Shown one piece after another: positions 1-10,849 of a stretch of DNA of 64,000 bases (position 1 is the first letter of the stretch; each line of letters begins with the position of its first letter). A program made the translations under genes and the position numbers. This stretch comes from Larix kaempferi (Eukaryota > Streptophyta > Pinopsida > Pinales > Pinaceae), in the NCBI GenBank assembly GCA_027924585.1, contig BSBM01000426.1:3309501-3373500 (forward strand), given 5' to 3'. Under the pieces are notes generated by a model. The model was not told the origin of the DNA. It worked only from the letters and a program-made list of their open reading frames with translations, and ran no database searches.

Positions 1-1980
1 ATTTGACAATTTGTTTAGCATATTAAACTGCAGTTCATGAAATACATTTCGACCATTAATAATTTGACCATTTGTTAGCAATCAGGCTGTAAGTTACGGA
101 ATAAACTTCGACAGTCAAGTATTAAAATTCGACAGTGTTAAATCCTAAATCCAGCACCATATCTAACTATGACCAAAACTTTGCTAGAGATTAATGACTT
201 CATAAGCATGATAAAGGTTATCATGTGCGTCTGGATACTAACCTACACTATTTCCATTATCTCTACACTATCTGCATCTTCAAGGTTTAGTGTTCCAGAG
301 ATCTATGAATTATCTCAAAAACAACAAGGACAAAAAAGTGAAATCCGAGGCTAATCCATCCTTCCTCCAGAATCTACAGAAATCAGTTATCAGAGGGTTT
401 ACACCATAAGAATATATGAATGAGTCTAGAAACAGAGAGATGCGGATCGACTCAACATAAAATTGCAGAGATAATTATTTATAAAAGTCTTGATCCCCAC
501 TACAGGTTACGGACAGTGCAACTTCTCACGCATAGATTCTCGCTGAGTAATAACTCCAACGAGAGGCTGGCGTTAACTCTGATCCAATATCGATCTAAAT
601 CACAGAAGGGTTCAGTAACAGGTTTACCAATTTACTCTATCTATCTCACGATTCCATTTAGCTGAGCGCTAACTCTGATCCTATAACAATCTTGGTAAAG
701 GAAAACAGAGTTCGATCATTACTTACAGCTAGCTCGATCTCAAACTCCTCATGCAGACATCACTTACATAAACGCAGACCCTGCTCGCTCTTATCACAGA
801 AATCAATTCAACCGGATCTCAAAACAGGGTTCATAACTAAGATCGCCCAGTTTGTTTTCCTGCGCACGACCCTTTTTGTTGAGAATGGATCCATCAAATT
901 TACTTTCCATAGTTTTCTGTTAAACTCAATCTTAACCTCGCAGAATATCACCCGTGACTCATGTCTCATTGCAGAGATGTTTCCATCTCATTGCTGATCT
1001 TCCTAAATTCAACCCAGAGGTTTCCACTGAAAAATGTTACCCCGCTCCCTTCCTCGAACTCCCTCTAAGTAGGTGGGAAGAACCTCTCTTGGAGGTAGAC
1101 GCGGCTTTTGGAGAGTGACGAATGGTAAAACCAGAAATCGGCACCCAGTGAAGGGAACAAGTGGCAAACTAAAAGAGTTCATCATTCAGTTAAGGAGACA
1201 AACGTGCGGGATTATCTCCCCAGTTGTCTCCATCGGACTTAATTAAGCATACGTTTGTTTTTACTCCACTCTTAGTTATTAGTGAAATGAACCCCCCTTT
1301 GATGCACAATGTCCAAATAACTACAGGTACATTAGCTGTATATATATACATATATATATATATAAATTACTTGGATGAAACAAAAATTTTATAATGTATA
1401 AAATTTCATATGTAGCGAATATGTGTAAAACAATATTTCATATGCTTCACCATATTATATGCTTTCGCTATATAATTGCTTTAAGGAAATATACAATCTT
1501 ATGTGTAAATTATAAAGCCTCATATGATAGATCACTGGGTATATGATATAATCACAATAAGTATATTAATTAATAAGTTCATCTCATCAACTATATTAAT
1601 TAATAAGTTAGGTTTCCTTTAGCATAGGGATTTATTGTTCTCTCTTGCCCTCCTCGTCGGAATGGAATTAATGATTAAAAGTAATTTAGGATTTAACTCA
1701 TCCATAGCGTCATGCTAAGACATCATTCATAGGTGATGCCTACTCGTCTTGTATTGAAACACTATTGCCCTCAACTTAGGACGTCGTACGAACGTTTGGG
1801 TTTAATAATCATAGATCCAACCATAATACTAATGTCACAAGGACTCCTGGACATCATCAATTAGATTCTCAAGGCTTCCCTTGACCTTACCTTTCCCCAA
1901 TGGTTCAGTCATTGTCGTTCAGTGGTGTCATTGCCTCCTATGTTTACAAAATAGTAATTAAACGTCATAAGTTACAAGGT
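1..1980. other. No recognisable gene
   Basis: Only short open frames occur here and none resembles a known protein family. The stretch is AT-rich, with a TA dinucleotide run at about 1339-1364. I see nothing that supports a gene. Confidence 0.5.
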
Positions 1981-2093
1981 TTAATGGTGGGGCTTTGGCC
2001 TTGAGCTCCTCACCAAGGAAGCTTACACAGTTACAATTACATTTACCAAAATAATAATAATAATAATAGGGACATAAAAAGAGGGATGTTACA
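1981..2093. repeat. Diverged LTR-end fragment related to the solo LTR at 6596-8052
   Basis: The stretch around 1981-2015 matches about 30 of 36 bases of 7953-7988, sharing the run TTGAGCTCCTCACCA. Both copies then run through an AT-rich tract to a similar end (GGGATGTTACA here, GGGACGTTACA at 8042-8052). This suggests the terminal part of an older LTR of the same family in the same orientation. I could not find its other end or a target duplication. Confidence 0.45.
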
Positions 2094-2997
2094 TTTGCCT
2101 CAACAGGCTACAAGGACAAGTTGGGAAGTTCAGAAATCTTTCGACTATGTTTGAGAGGAAGGTAAGTGTGCACGTTCGTTCCATCCAATCATCTATTAAA
2201 TACAATGGGGGATAGCCATTTGAAGTTCAATTAATGTTTCGTTCAAACAAGATGATCGGGGATGAACTGGTGGAGAAGGTTGGCACTTCCAGTTTCTTGT
2301 TGGGAATTGCTTTGCTATCGAATGGAGGTAAAGGTTTTCCAGTTTCTTGTTCCAGATTTCACTTGGTTTCAAAAATTGGACAACTGCAAGGTACCCATCC
2401 AAAGGCAATTGGAAAAGTGATACCTCGTGCCGTTATGGCCGATATGATCGTTGGCACTCCTATAAATGTTTCCAAAATATTTTAATTAGAAATTGTTGAA
2501 ATTGCACTAGTAAAATTCATATCTTTCCAAAAATTATAAATTGTGAATTTTTTAAGTAAGAGAGTGAAAATAATTATTTTTTTAAACTCATACAAAGTAT
2601 ATGGATCCATATCTTGAGAAAAGCATTTTCATATATATATATATAATGGTAAATCTAAAATAATAATTAAAGTAAATTGTTTAGTTACAATTTTGATAAC
2701 TTAACAATAAACAACTATAAACAGCTAGTTTAAAGACTTGACTAGTAACTTTCTATTGTCATTTCATAGCAGTCAATAAACATTTAATTAACTATTTAAT
2801 ATTTCAAATATGTATTTATATATTATATAAAATTTAAGAGTTAGCTTGAGTCACCAAAACCTTGATTTCATCTGGTCCAACAAATTTAAGGGTTTATCTT
2901 TTTACCTTTTGGCATTAATATTTAATTTTACCTATAACCCAATTAAGGTTATTTGTATATATCATCATTTCGCATCCCTATTCTATATCTTCTAAAC
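2094..2997. other. Intergenic or 3' flank of the P450 pseudogene
   Basis: Short open frames at 2196-2485 on both strands are not recognisable. Most of the rest is AT-rich, with a TA run near 2632-2646. The minus strand at about 2845-2890 could be a remnant of the terminal P450 exon, because a short frame there ends in VTQANS and a stop, but this is weak. Confidence 0.4.
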
Positions 2998-3119
2998 CTA
3001 TATTGGGTCACAAGCTGATGCAAGAAGATGGAAGCTTCCAATCTTGCCATGTCAATGCCTGAACAAAGTCTGTGACCTCCTCCAAATGGAATAAAATTGT
3101 TGATAGTGGTATCCTTTTC
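2998..3119 (-). pseudogene. P450 pseudogene exon: haem-binding loop
   Basis: The exon opens after a TTATCTTAG acceptor and reads [20 protein letters not shown], then [20 protein letters not shown]. The FxxGxRxCxG haem-ligand signature is intact, including the cysteine. The usual Pro after that Cys is Ser here, a minor change. A GTTTAG donor follows in the place where CYP90 genes carry an intron. The piece itself has no stop. Confidence 0.85.
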
Positions 3120-3289
3120 CTAAGATAAAAGAAAATGAAAAACAAAGAAATTTCTCTGTATATGATCCCCTTCTTATCGACATAGCCATCATAAAATGTT
3201 AAACAATTTCTTTATTGAAAAATGAAACTAGTCTAATGATTCATTAAAAACATTGAAAATCACGAAGGAAATCAAAACCAAAATAACAC

Positions 3290-3399
3290 TTGCCATCTCC
3301 AAGGATTGAATTCGTATGGACTTTCATAAAAGTCCTCGTCCAAGTAAATGGATCTCGACAACTATGCCAACACACACCATCCTTCCGGAATGAAGTGGC
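3290..3399 (-). pseudogene. P450 pseudogene exon: PERF region
   Basis: After a TTTGATTTAG acceptor the frame reads GHFIPEGWCVLA, a TAG stop, then RSIYLDEDFYESPYEFNPWRWQ in two parts, and ends at a GTGTTA donor. This is the PERF-region exon of CYP85-clan enzymes. Apart from the TAG there is one extra codon next to it compared with the family pattern as I remember it. Confidence 0.8.
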
Positions 3400-3500
3400 C
3401 TAAATCAAAATAGCATATGAAAATTCATTAGAGACTTTGATGTAAGTTCATCAAAGCAAATACTTGAATTAGAAATAAACTGGACATGGTGATATTCTAC

Positions 3501-3550
3501 CTTTAATCTCCACATCTTGCAATGATTTCCTTTCCGCATCACACTAGTTA
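3501..3550 (-). pseudogene. P450 pseudogene exon, downstream part of the ExxR exon
   Basis: This piece encodes the segment after the ExxR helix (ITSVMRK then, after a 1-base slip, SLQDVEIKG) and ends at a GTAGAA donor at 3500. Its upstream part lies at 4781-4814. The two are separated by the LTR element at 3556-4780 and its 5-bp target duplication. Confidence 0.7.
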
Positions 3551-3555
3551 TGATC

Positions 3556-4780
3556 AATTAAGAAGATAGAGAAAGAACATTTTCACACACACAAATATAT
3601 TTTTCTATTCTCAAATGCTCTTCACAAGTTACATATTTATATGAATAAGAGAACTCTCTAGATCCATGAATTGTGGATCTAGATCACTATGACACTCTAG
3701 CACCAACTCACAATCTATGTGCGTTCCAATGACAACTCAACAAACCACAATTACAACCTGTAAGCATATCTCTAAAATTCATGGAAGCATTACTTCCAAC
3801 ACCCTCCCTTAATGCTTACATGACAATTATTGAAAACACACATCAATACTAAATCACAAATTACAATATTTTATTGTCTAATTCATAGTCTGGTTGATCT
3901 TCACTAGCACCTGCACCCACTCTGAAATCTCCCGGTTTACGCTCTTTCTTCTCCACAACTTCGAGCTTCCCACTTGACTCATTTAAACTGCAACCGCTTC
4001 TGACCATCATTGCTAAATATGCAAGATTAAAGCTTCTTGACTACCTCGAAGAATAACCAAGATATTGAATTATCCTATGGATACACTTCCATCTGTGAAA
4101 TCCCCCTAAAGAGCAAATTTCTATAATTATGTAGGAACGTGATCTGGATAATGGATGTCTCCAGCAATCAATCTTACAGAATGACCTTTTGCATACATTA
4201 GACATAACACACAACCTGTAACTATTTTTCTTGAATCCCGAAGCACAACAAGATCCATCAACTTCTAACAGACTGTAAACATAAGAAAATTAGCGATATG
4301 TTCTTACATGGCACCGAAGTATGCTAAGAACCACTAATTTACCTTATGTTACTCTGTTCTATTGATTGGTCTTTCATTCACAACATAAATTTGCAAACAC
4401 TTAAACTGCACACTCAGAAAATTCAGAAATTCACAATCGCTAAGCTAATCCTAAATCTACATAGTAGTCATGGCTCTCTCATGATCCTGGGCATTCCCTT
4501 GAGGGAATTAAGCCCAGCTAGGCTCTAATACCAAATTAAGAAAATAGAGAGAGAGCATTTTCACACACACAAAATATATTTTTCTATTCTCAAATGCTTC
4601 ACACAAGTTACATATTTATGTGAATAAGAGAACTCTCTAGAACCATGAATTGTGGATCTAGATCACTCTAACACTCTAGCACCAACTCACAATCTATGTG
4701 AGTTCCAATGGCAACTCAACAAACCACAATTACAACCTATAAGCATATCTCTAATATTCATGGAAGCATTACTTCCAACA
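3556..4780 (-). mobile_element. Short non-autonomous LTR retrotransposon (TRIM-like) inside the P450 exon
   Basis: Two nearly identical direct repeats (3556-3801, 246 bp; 4534-4780, 247 bp) flank 732 bp without retrotransposon coding sequence. On the minus strand each LTR starts TGTTGGAAGT. A polypurine tract (complement of 3802-3812) precedes the 3' LTR. A primer-binding site TGGTATTAGAGCC (complement of 4521-4533), matching initiator-Met tRNA use, follows the 5' LTR. The flanks are TGATC (3551-3555) and TGATA (4781-4785), a 5-bp target duplication with one mismatch. Removing the element rejoins the P450 exon. The internal region carries only a short minus-strand frame (about 3866-4010) with no recognised domain. 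The LTR 3' end (CTTAATT) is not the usual CA. Confidence 0.85.
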
Positions 4781-4814
4781 TGATATTCCCCATTCGTTAA
4801 GTCTCTATTATCAC
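4781..4814 (-). pseudogene. P450 pseudogene exon, upstream part with the ExxR motif
   Basis: After an ATAATTATCAG acceptor the frame reads VIIET-stop-RMGNI. The Glu and Arg of the K-helix ExxR are both present, with a TAA replacing the residue between them. It continues, past the inserted LTR element, into 3550-3501. Confidence 0.75.
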
Positions 4815-4903
4815 CTGATAATTATTATGTAGAAATCATGATATTCTCAGTTAGATCTTAACAGACAATTGATTCTTTTTTTCACAAAGAAAAAATTCAG
4901 CTT

Positions 4904-5620
4904 TTATATTAAAGGAAACAAAAGCTGACCACAAGTAGTGATCTTACATAGAGTCGAGGCAGTTGCCCAATCCAAAAAGAGACTGTTGAAAACTATAGTG
5001 CTAGATAAAGCGCATAGCAACGCAAATACAAATAGAAAAATATGTTGATAATTCGTTTCCCTCCAGTACCAAAGGTGACAAGCATACATAGACAGTTCAT
5101 GTAAATGCAGCAAGAGCAAAAGCATAATATAGAACATACTGACCAATTCGATGAGGTTCATCACAAAGGATTTTAAAAGATTCCCTCCACTAAATTCGTC
5201 GCAAAGCAGTTGACCGTTCATTTCCCCCCGGGATCGTCTAGATAGGCGGTCAGCAATGCCATTAAGTTCCCTATAAATGTTCCTAAACCAAATAGAAGAG
5301 AAACATAGTAGCTTCTCCTGAGTTCGATTCATCCAGTGCTTCAGATGCAACACATTAAGGCGAGTACCCTTTCCAGCCCAATCAATGATACACTTTGAAT
5401 CTCCAAAGATCCAAAGAGAGCAGACAGACAATGAGTGGGAGAAACAGAGAAGAGTCCATAGTGCGACAAGTTCAGCCCTTGTGTTTGTGCCAAACCTAGT
5501 AGCAAGTGAAAGGTGATAATAATGCGTAGGATTGGTGATCAAAACCGCGCCAACACCACACATACCATTCAAAGTCGCCCCATCAAAAAAACCATGAGGG
5601 AGCGAGTAATCATTTGTCAC
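4904..5620 (-). pseudogene. LINE ORF2, RNase H domain
   Basis: This is the C-terminal RNase H of plant L1 LINEs (RVT_3 type). The frame shows FFDGATLNGMCGVGAVL with the first acidic residue, TRAELVALW with the Glu, FGDSKCIIDW with the second Asp, and LNGIADRLSRRS with the last Asp. The domain fills roughly the first 140 residues. The remaining C-terminal tail is hydrophobic and typical of the 3' end of these elements. It is offset by one frame from the preceding domain, so a frameshift lies at about 5620. Confidence 0.85.
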
Positions 5621-6595
5621 TGGAGCAAAGTAACAAGGCTACCGAGGAAAAATAGGGCCCTTGAGAGAAGCAAAAATGGCGAAAGTGATAGCCGCAACCC
5701 GGTGTGAGGATGGAGGCACCTCATTGAATATGGTGTTGTTTCTGGATTTCCACACAAACCAAATATAGAGTAGAAAAATGGAAGACACCTTATTGTGTCG
5801 ACTATGCTAGAGTAGTAAAGAGTCATCAAAAGAAGTTCCAGCCAAGGGAGCTGAACATTCATGATTGTCAATAAATCACAGATAGATGACAACATGAAGA
5901 GACAATTACCAAAGAGATGAGCCATAGACTCAGAATACATCAAACACAAGACACAGCGGCCAAGCCCGACATATCCACGCTTTTGAAGATGTATCCATGA
6001 TAAAATCTTATCAGTTAGCATAAGCCAAGTGAACAACTTAATATTTAAAGGGCAGTCCACCTTCCAAATCCACGGGATCCACCACAGAGCATTGGCATGA
6101 ACCGACACAGTGATGAGTTTAGTATAAGCCAAAGCCGTTATGACCTCCCCAGAGGACGAATTGGCTATCCAAACAAGCTTGTCCTCATGATCAGACAGAA
6201 CAATACTTGCATGTGATAAAGACTGTACATAACGATCCCACTCTTCCGCCAATAGACCACTCAAGTGGAGATCCCCCAAATTTAACCAGTGTGAACCATG
6301 TTCAGGATTAGGGACAAAAACTTGCTTGCTCACATAAATATTATTATGGTGCAGACACCTCAATAGAGAAGGTGACAGGGGTGAATCAGTGAGACATCTC
6401 GAAATGGGACCGATACCGATAAAGACCTGTGTTCCACACCCAATATCCCAAGCAATAACATAATTTAATAGCGACAAATATTTAAGAAGGCTACGCCAAA
6501 TAGTGGATGCAGCACCATGACCAGAAGAGCGATCCCAGAATAAAAAAGAGACAGGAAACCTTTTTAAGTACTTCATCTTTATGACCCTGCCCCAT
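5617..6595 (-). pseudogene. LINE ORF2, zinc-binding RVT region
   Basis: The frame contains the plant LINE zf-RVT signature: CPLNIKLFTWLMLTDKILSW, then CVLCLMYSESMAHLFGNC. The Cys/His ligands of the zinc-binding domain are largely present. The segment continues directly from the reverse transcriptase after removal of the solo LTR: the frame across the junction reads GLWGRVIKMKYLKRF, the usual link between the RT and zf-RVT parts. It ends in a frameshift before the RNase H. Confidence 0.85.
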
Positions 6596-8052
6596 TGTCA
6601 CGTCCCCTCCCATCATACCAGCTAGATGGAGAGGATCGTGACGTTAAACCAGGAATCTAGCCCCATGAACTATTATGTAAGCATTCATATAATATAAAAG
6701 ACATATGAAGATGCAAAATTATTTTTAAACACAGCGGAAGTAATTTCAATACACATCCATAATACATTCCATATTTTTATGCCATTCATCAATTTAAGCA
6801 ATATCAAATTTGCAAATGAGAATACTTATCTTAAACCAAGTAATCCCCGAGCAACTAGCTACGCTTCTACAACGTTCCACCCAACCATAGGCCAGTGTGC
6901 TCCTTAATCTCTCAGCACCACTGCCACCCCCGAGCTGGGCATGATCTCCACAAGGAAAAGGGGAAGACAGGCTCATCACATAGCCAAAGATACGCCAGAA
7001 TCAGCCAAGCCAACCAACAGTTGGGTTCTCAGGCTGCTAAGAGATGGGCAGAGGTGAATTACTAGGCTAGTGGCTCAACCATGGAGCTATGGATACTTCA
7101 TTGGGCTCATCAAGCCAAATATGTCCTCTTCCACTCTTGAAGCTCCTGCTCATAGGTTCAAATCCAAAATGGGATGCCCTTAACAACAAAACCCCAATTG
7201 CTAGGCACGAGGAAAATGTTTTCCACAGTGGGATGCATGAGATGGGGTTTCAACTAACTCAGAAAAATGTGGGAACACACAAAAACGAAATTGGAAGATG
7301 GGGAACAACCCTGGGAAGCCAAATTTGTTTTTAGAAAAACGTCCTTGGACATTCGGGGGCAAAAACGACCTCCATACAGTCCGCAAATCGTGGCCCTTCT
7401 CTCCCAAGATACTGTATATGAAAAAACGAACTCCCATGCATGGAAAAATACAGGATTTGGATGAAAAACGGGTAGGGAAAGACCCAACTAGCTCCAACCG
7501 CATGAGTGAACGAATGCCATGGGTGAAGAATGGCTTTGGGCACAATTTCGTGGGGGTTTTCTTTCCCAACAAACCAAAACTCGATTTCCCAGGTTGATGT
7601 CTTGCCCATACATGAAAATTGACAGCCATACCTCTCCCATCCCAAGGCATTAATTGTCTCAACCAATTCTTGGAAGAATTAAATGATTGGGTGCATGAGA
7701 CCAAATGGGTAGTTGAGAGTTCATGGGTTTCCTCAATGAAATGGCTTAACACCATGGCTCAAGGGTTTGGTTATTTTCCCTTCCTATTCCTTGTAAAGAT
7801 CATGCCCCCATCTCTTTGTTGCATCGCATAGCTGGTTGTGGGTTTTTCATTTAAAATTGCATATTTACATGATGTCCGATTTTACATTGTGCACAGCTAG
7901 CACAAGAACCATATGCATCTATTCTAATCGCCGATACATAGAACGATAAATCAATGGCGGGACCTTGGACTTGAGCTCCTCACCATGACTAAATAACAAT
8001 ATTTACATCATTTACAATATTAATGCAATAGGGTCAAGATGGGGACGTTACA
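6596..8052 (-). mobile_element. Solo LTR, 1457 bp, with 5-bp target duplication
   Basis: The insert begins TGTCACGTCCCC and ends GGGGACGTTACA on the plus strand, so it has TG...CA ends that are imperfect inverted repeats of each other. It is flanked by CCCAT on both sides (6591-6595 and 8053-8057). Removing it and one CCCAT restores the LINE ORF2 frame exactly. No internal retrotransposon domain is present, so this is the product of recombination between two LTRs of a former full element. Orientation is tentative. Overlapping open frames at 7201-7755 are shadows without family resemblance. Confidence 0.9.
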
Positions 8053-9475
8053 CCCATAGACCCCCACTGAACAGTGCCCTCCAAAGACATTTGGCACAAA
8101 GGGCTCTGTTAAAGAGACACAAATTTTTAATGCCCCAGCCACTAAGAGACTTAGGTAAAGAGATAGATCCCCAAGCTATCAAATGGAATTTCGAGGAGCC
8201 AATCATACCAACCCATAAGAAATTAAAAAAGAGTCGACGCAACACATCAAGAACACCCATCGGAATGCAGAAGAGTGAGAACCAATAAACTGGGATCCCC
8301 TGGAGGACGAAATTGATTAAGGTAAGTCTACCCCCCAAGGAGAGCCACCGGTAATACCAAGAGTTTATCCGTGTTTGAACCTTCAAAATTAGCCAATGCC
8401 AATTAGACTTATGACACCCATTCGGTTTCAAATGAAAACTGAGATACTTGAAACCCGCATTAAGATTCACCCATTTGTAAGGTAAAAGTTGTTGTAAAGA
8501 AGTGAAAAGCACCTGATCCAATACCTAGTGGATGATAGCAGATTTAGGGAGGATGACTTCCATCCCTAATGCACTGCAAAAAATAGAGATCAACTCCTTA
8601 TAGCATTGCCATTCCACCAGGGAGGCCTCCCCGAATAAAAGCATGTCATCCACAAATAATGAGTGAGTAATGTGACAAGCATTTGCTACCTTCACCCCAT
8701 GAATGAGGCCCTTGGAATTGGCATCCCTGATTAGAAGACTGAGTCCCTCGATGGCAAGGATGAATAGGTAGGGGGAAAGTGGGAAACCCTGTCGAATACC
8801 TATGTTACCCTCAAACAGAGCCGAAGGAGAACCATTAATAAGAACAACATAATTTACCGAAGTAATGGACGCCATAATCCAGCCAGTGATTTTAGAAGAG
8901 AGACCGATCTAAATAAGTATAAAATGCAAGTAGTTCCAGTCAACATGGTCGTAAGCTTTAACCAGGTCCAACTTTAAAATGAGTGCTTCAAGTTTTTTAT
9001 CCTTAATGGAATGCAGGCCTTCCTGAGCCATCCCAACCGCATCCAAGATCTGCCTTCGAGGCAGAAAACCAAACTCTTCATTGGAAATGAGCTTACCAAG
9101 ATGTGGCTTGAGACGTAAAGCAATAACTTTTGCAATAATCTTATACAGTAAATTGCACAAGGAGATTGGGCGAAAGTCATTAAAGTCCATAGGACGGTCC
9201 TTCTTCGAGATTAACGTAAGATAGGTCGATTAAATGGAGGAAGGGACCCAATTTCAAATCCTGGAATCATCCACCGCCGCAGTCAGCTCATCCTCGAAGA
9301 GGTCAAAAAAATGAAGATAGAACTCAACAGTTAGGCCATCGGCACCAGGACTCTTGTCATGGGAGAAACATTTTAAAACTTCCAATACCTCCTTTTCAAT
9401 AGCTCGACCAATCACCACATAATCTTCATTCCTAAAATAACGAGGGAAGTTCATCACAGTTTTCAGTTGATTCAA
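8053..9475 (-). pseudogene. LINE ORF2, reverse transcriptase
   Basis: Reading minus from 9475, the frame carries the L1 reverse transcriptase blocks in order: SHDKSPGADGLTVEFY, FRPISLCNLLYKIIAKVIA, EEFGFLPRRQILDAV, LKLDLVKAYDHVDW with the first catalytic Asp, GIRQGFPLSPYLFILAIEG, and FVDDMLLFGEA (the FADD box with Val for Ala). The thumb and connection region follows (8521-8053). The pieces stay in one frame but are interrupted by stops near 9254, 8909 and 8525, so the enzyme is dead. It joins the endonuclease upstream and the zf-RVT region downstream across the solo LTR. Confidence 0.9.
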
Positions 9476-9493
9476 CAGACAAGGGGTTTCCTC

Positions 9494-10726
9494 CTATGAA
9501 AAGATACCCTTGAAATATGCTGCCATGACCCGTTTTAGAGCAAGTTGATCACAAATATTCAAACCTTCAACAGAGAGGTCCCAAATCGAATTGTTCAAAC
9601 ACCTCTTATTGGCAAACGTTTGAAAACAATGGGTATTATTGTCACCCGCCTTTAGCCATACAGCTTGACTTTTCTGCCTCCAGGTTTCTTCCCAAAAAAG
9701 AAAAATTTTCAATCTTTTTGACTCCAGGAGAGCAAGTTCCTGATTACGGCTTTCAGAGAAAAAATCCCCATCCAACGGAGCAGAGAGGGTTTGAATCCTC
9801 CCTTCAAGAACCTCAAGCTCACCATACAAAAGTTTCTTCTTATCTTTATCCCATATACGCACTACCATGCAGAGCTGTGCAAGTTTTTTTACAGAATTTC
9901 AACAATGGAGATCTGGTATCAGTCACCGACAGTCGGTGCCAAATAGAGCAAACAAGTGAGCAGAACTGCGCATCCTCCAGCCACGCAACATTGAACTTGA
10001 ATGGGTAGTAATAGTATGAACTGTCAAAATCCAACTGTAGCATGATGTCACTGTGGTTAGAAAAACCCACATAATGAGACCAAGTGCGAAATCTATTAAC
10101 GACATTGCAGAGGGATTCTGAAATATAGCAGCGATCCAGCTGCTTAGCAATTCCATCCACACCAGTACGTTTATTAGACCATGTAGGCGCCATAACGCCT
10201 AGTTTGATGTCCACTAGGTTTGTGCTCTCGAACAATGAAAGAAAGTAATCAACAAGGGGGTCGGTTTCCCTACCACTCGCCCAAACTTCCTTCAAAGCCG
10301 TAGTCACAAGTTAAAGTCACTAGCAAATATAGTGAAACCACCACACATAATACCAGATGCCACAACACGGTCCCAATATTCCTTATGGCCCTGGTAAGGT
10401 CCATAAATATTTATAATCCGGACCGGGTTCCCGAAACCTTTCAAGGTGCCGTCAATCATGATACCTGCAGGAGTATAGAAAGCCTTCATGTTAGCAAAGG
10501 TCGGGTTCCATGCAACCAGAGTGCCACCCGAAAGCCCCACCGAATCCAACCCGTATGTAAGCCACCCAGGCTTCAACCTAAGAAACGTATTGACAACAGA
10601 CAGACAAGAGGTCATAGTTTCTTGCAAAAGGACAACATGAGGATTTAGAGAGGTGAGTAAACGTTGTAAGGATGCAATTTTAGGACCGCTTCCCAGTCTG
10701 CGAACATTGAGGGACAAGAGGTTCAT
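9494..10726 (-). pseudogene. LINE ORF2 start: AP endonuclease and linker
   Basis: ORF2 begins at 10726 with MNLLSLNVRRLGSGPK, the usual L1 start, with Leu where the family has Trp. VVLLQET supplies the catalytic Glu and ASDFNL the Asp-Phe-Asn box. The late SDH motif reads SNH here, so a catalytic Asp appears lost. A 1-base frameshift occurs just after DFNL (about 10305) and the frame returns before 9868. The linker has the conserved WRQKSQAVWLKAGDNNT block. The start overlaps the end of ORF1, as in other plant LINEs. Confidence 0.85.
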
Positions 10727-10849
10727 GGAGTGACCCTTAAAAGGCCTGAAAAATCTATAAGAGCCCCAGTAGTAGGTGAAGTAACTGAAGAAGACATTGG
10801 TAGACCATGATCAAACAGGGATGAAACCGAAGGATTATGCAGAGACCCC
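10727..10849 (-). pseudogene. LINE ORF1 C-terminal end, cut off by the gypsy insertion
   Basis: This short piece lies between the start of ORF2 and the left LTR of the gypsy element. It should continue ORF1 from 24415, since the 5-bp flanks ACCCC (10845-10849) and ATCCC (24415-24419) mark one insertion site. It contains no known domain. Confidence 0.6.

Noticed and set aside
7201-7755. A 184-codon minus frame and several overlapping frames on both strands
   Set aside because: They lie wholly inside the solo LTR, overlap each other on both strands and resemble no protein.
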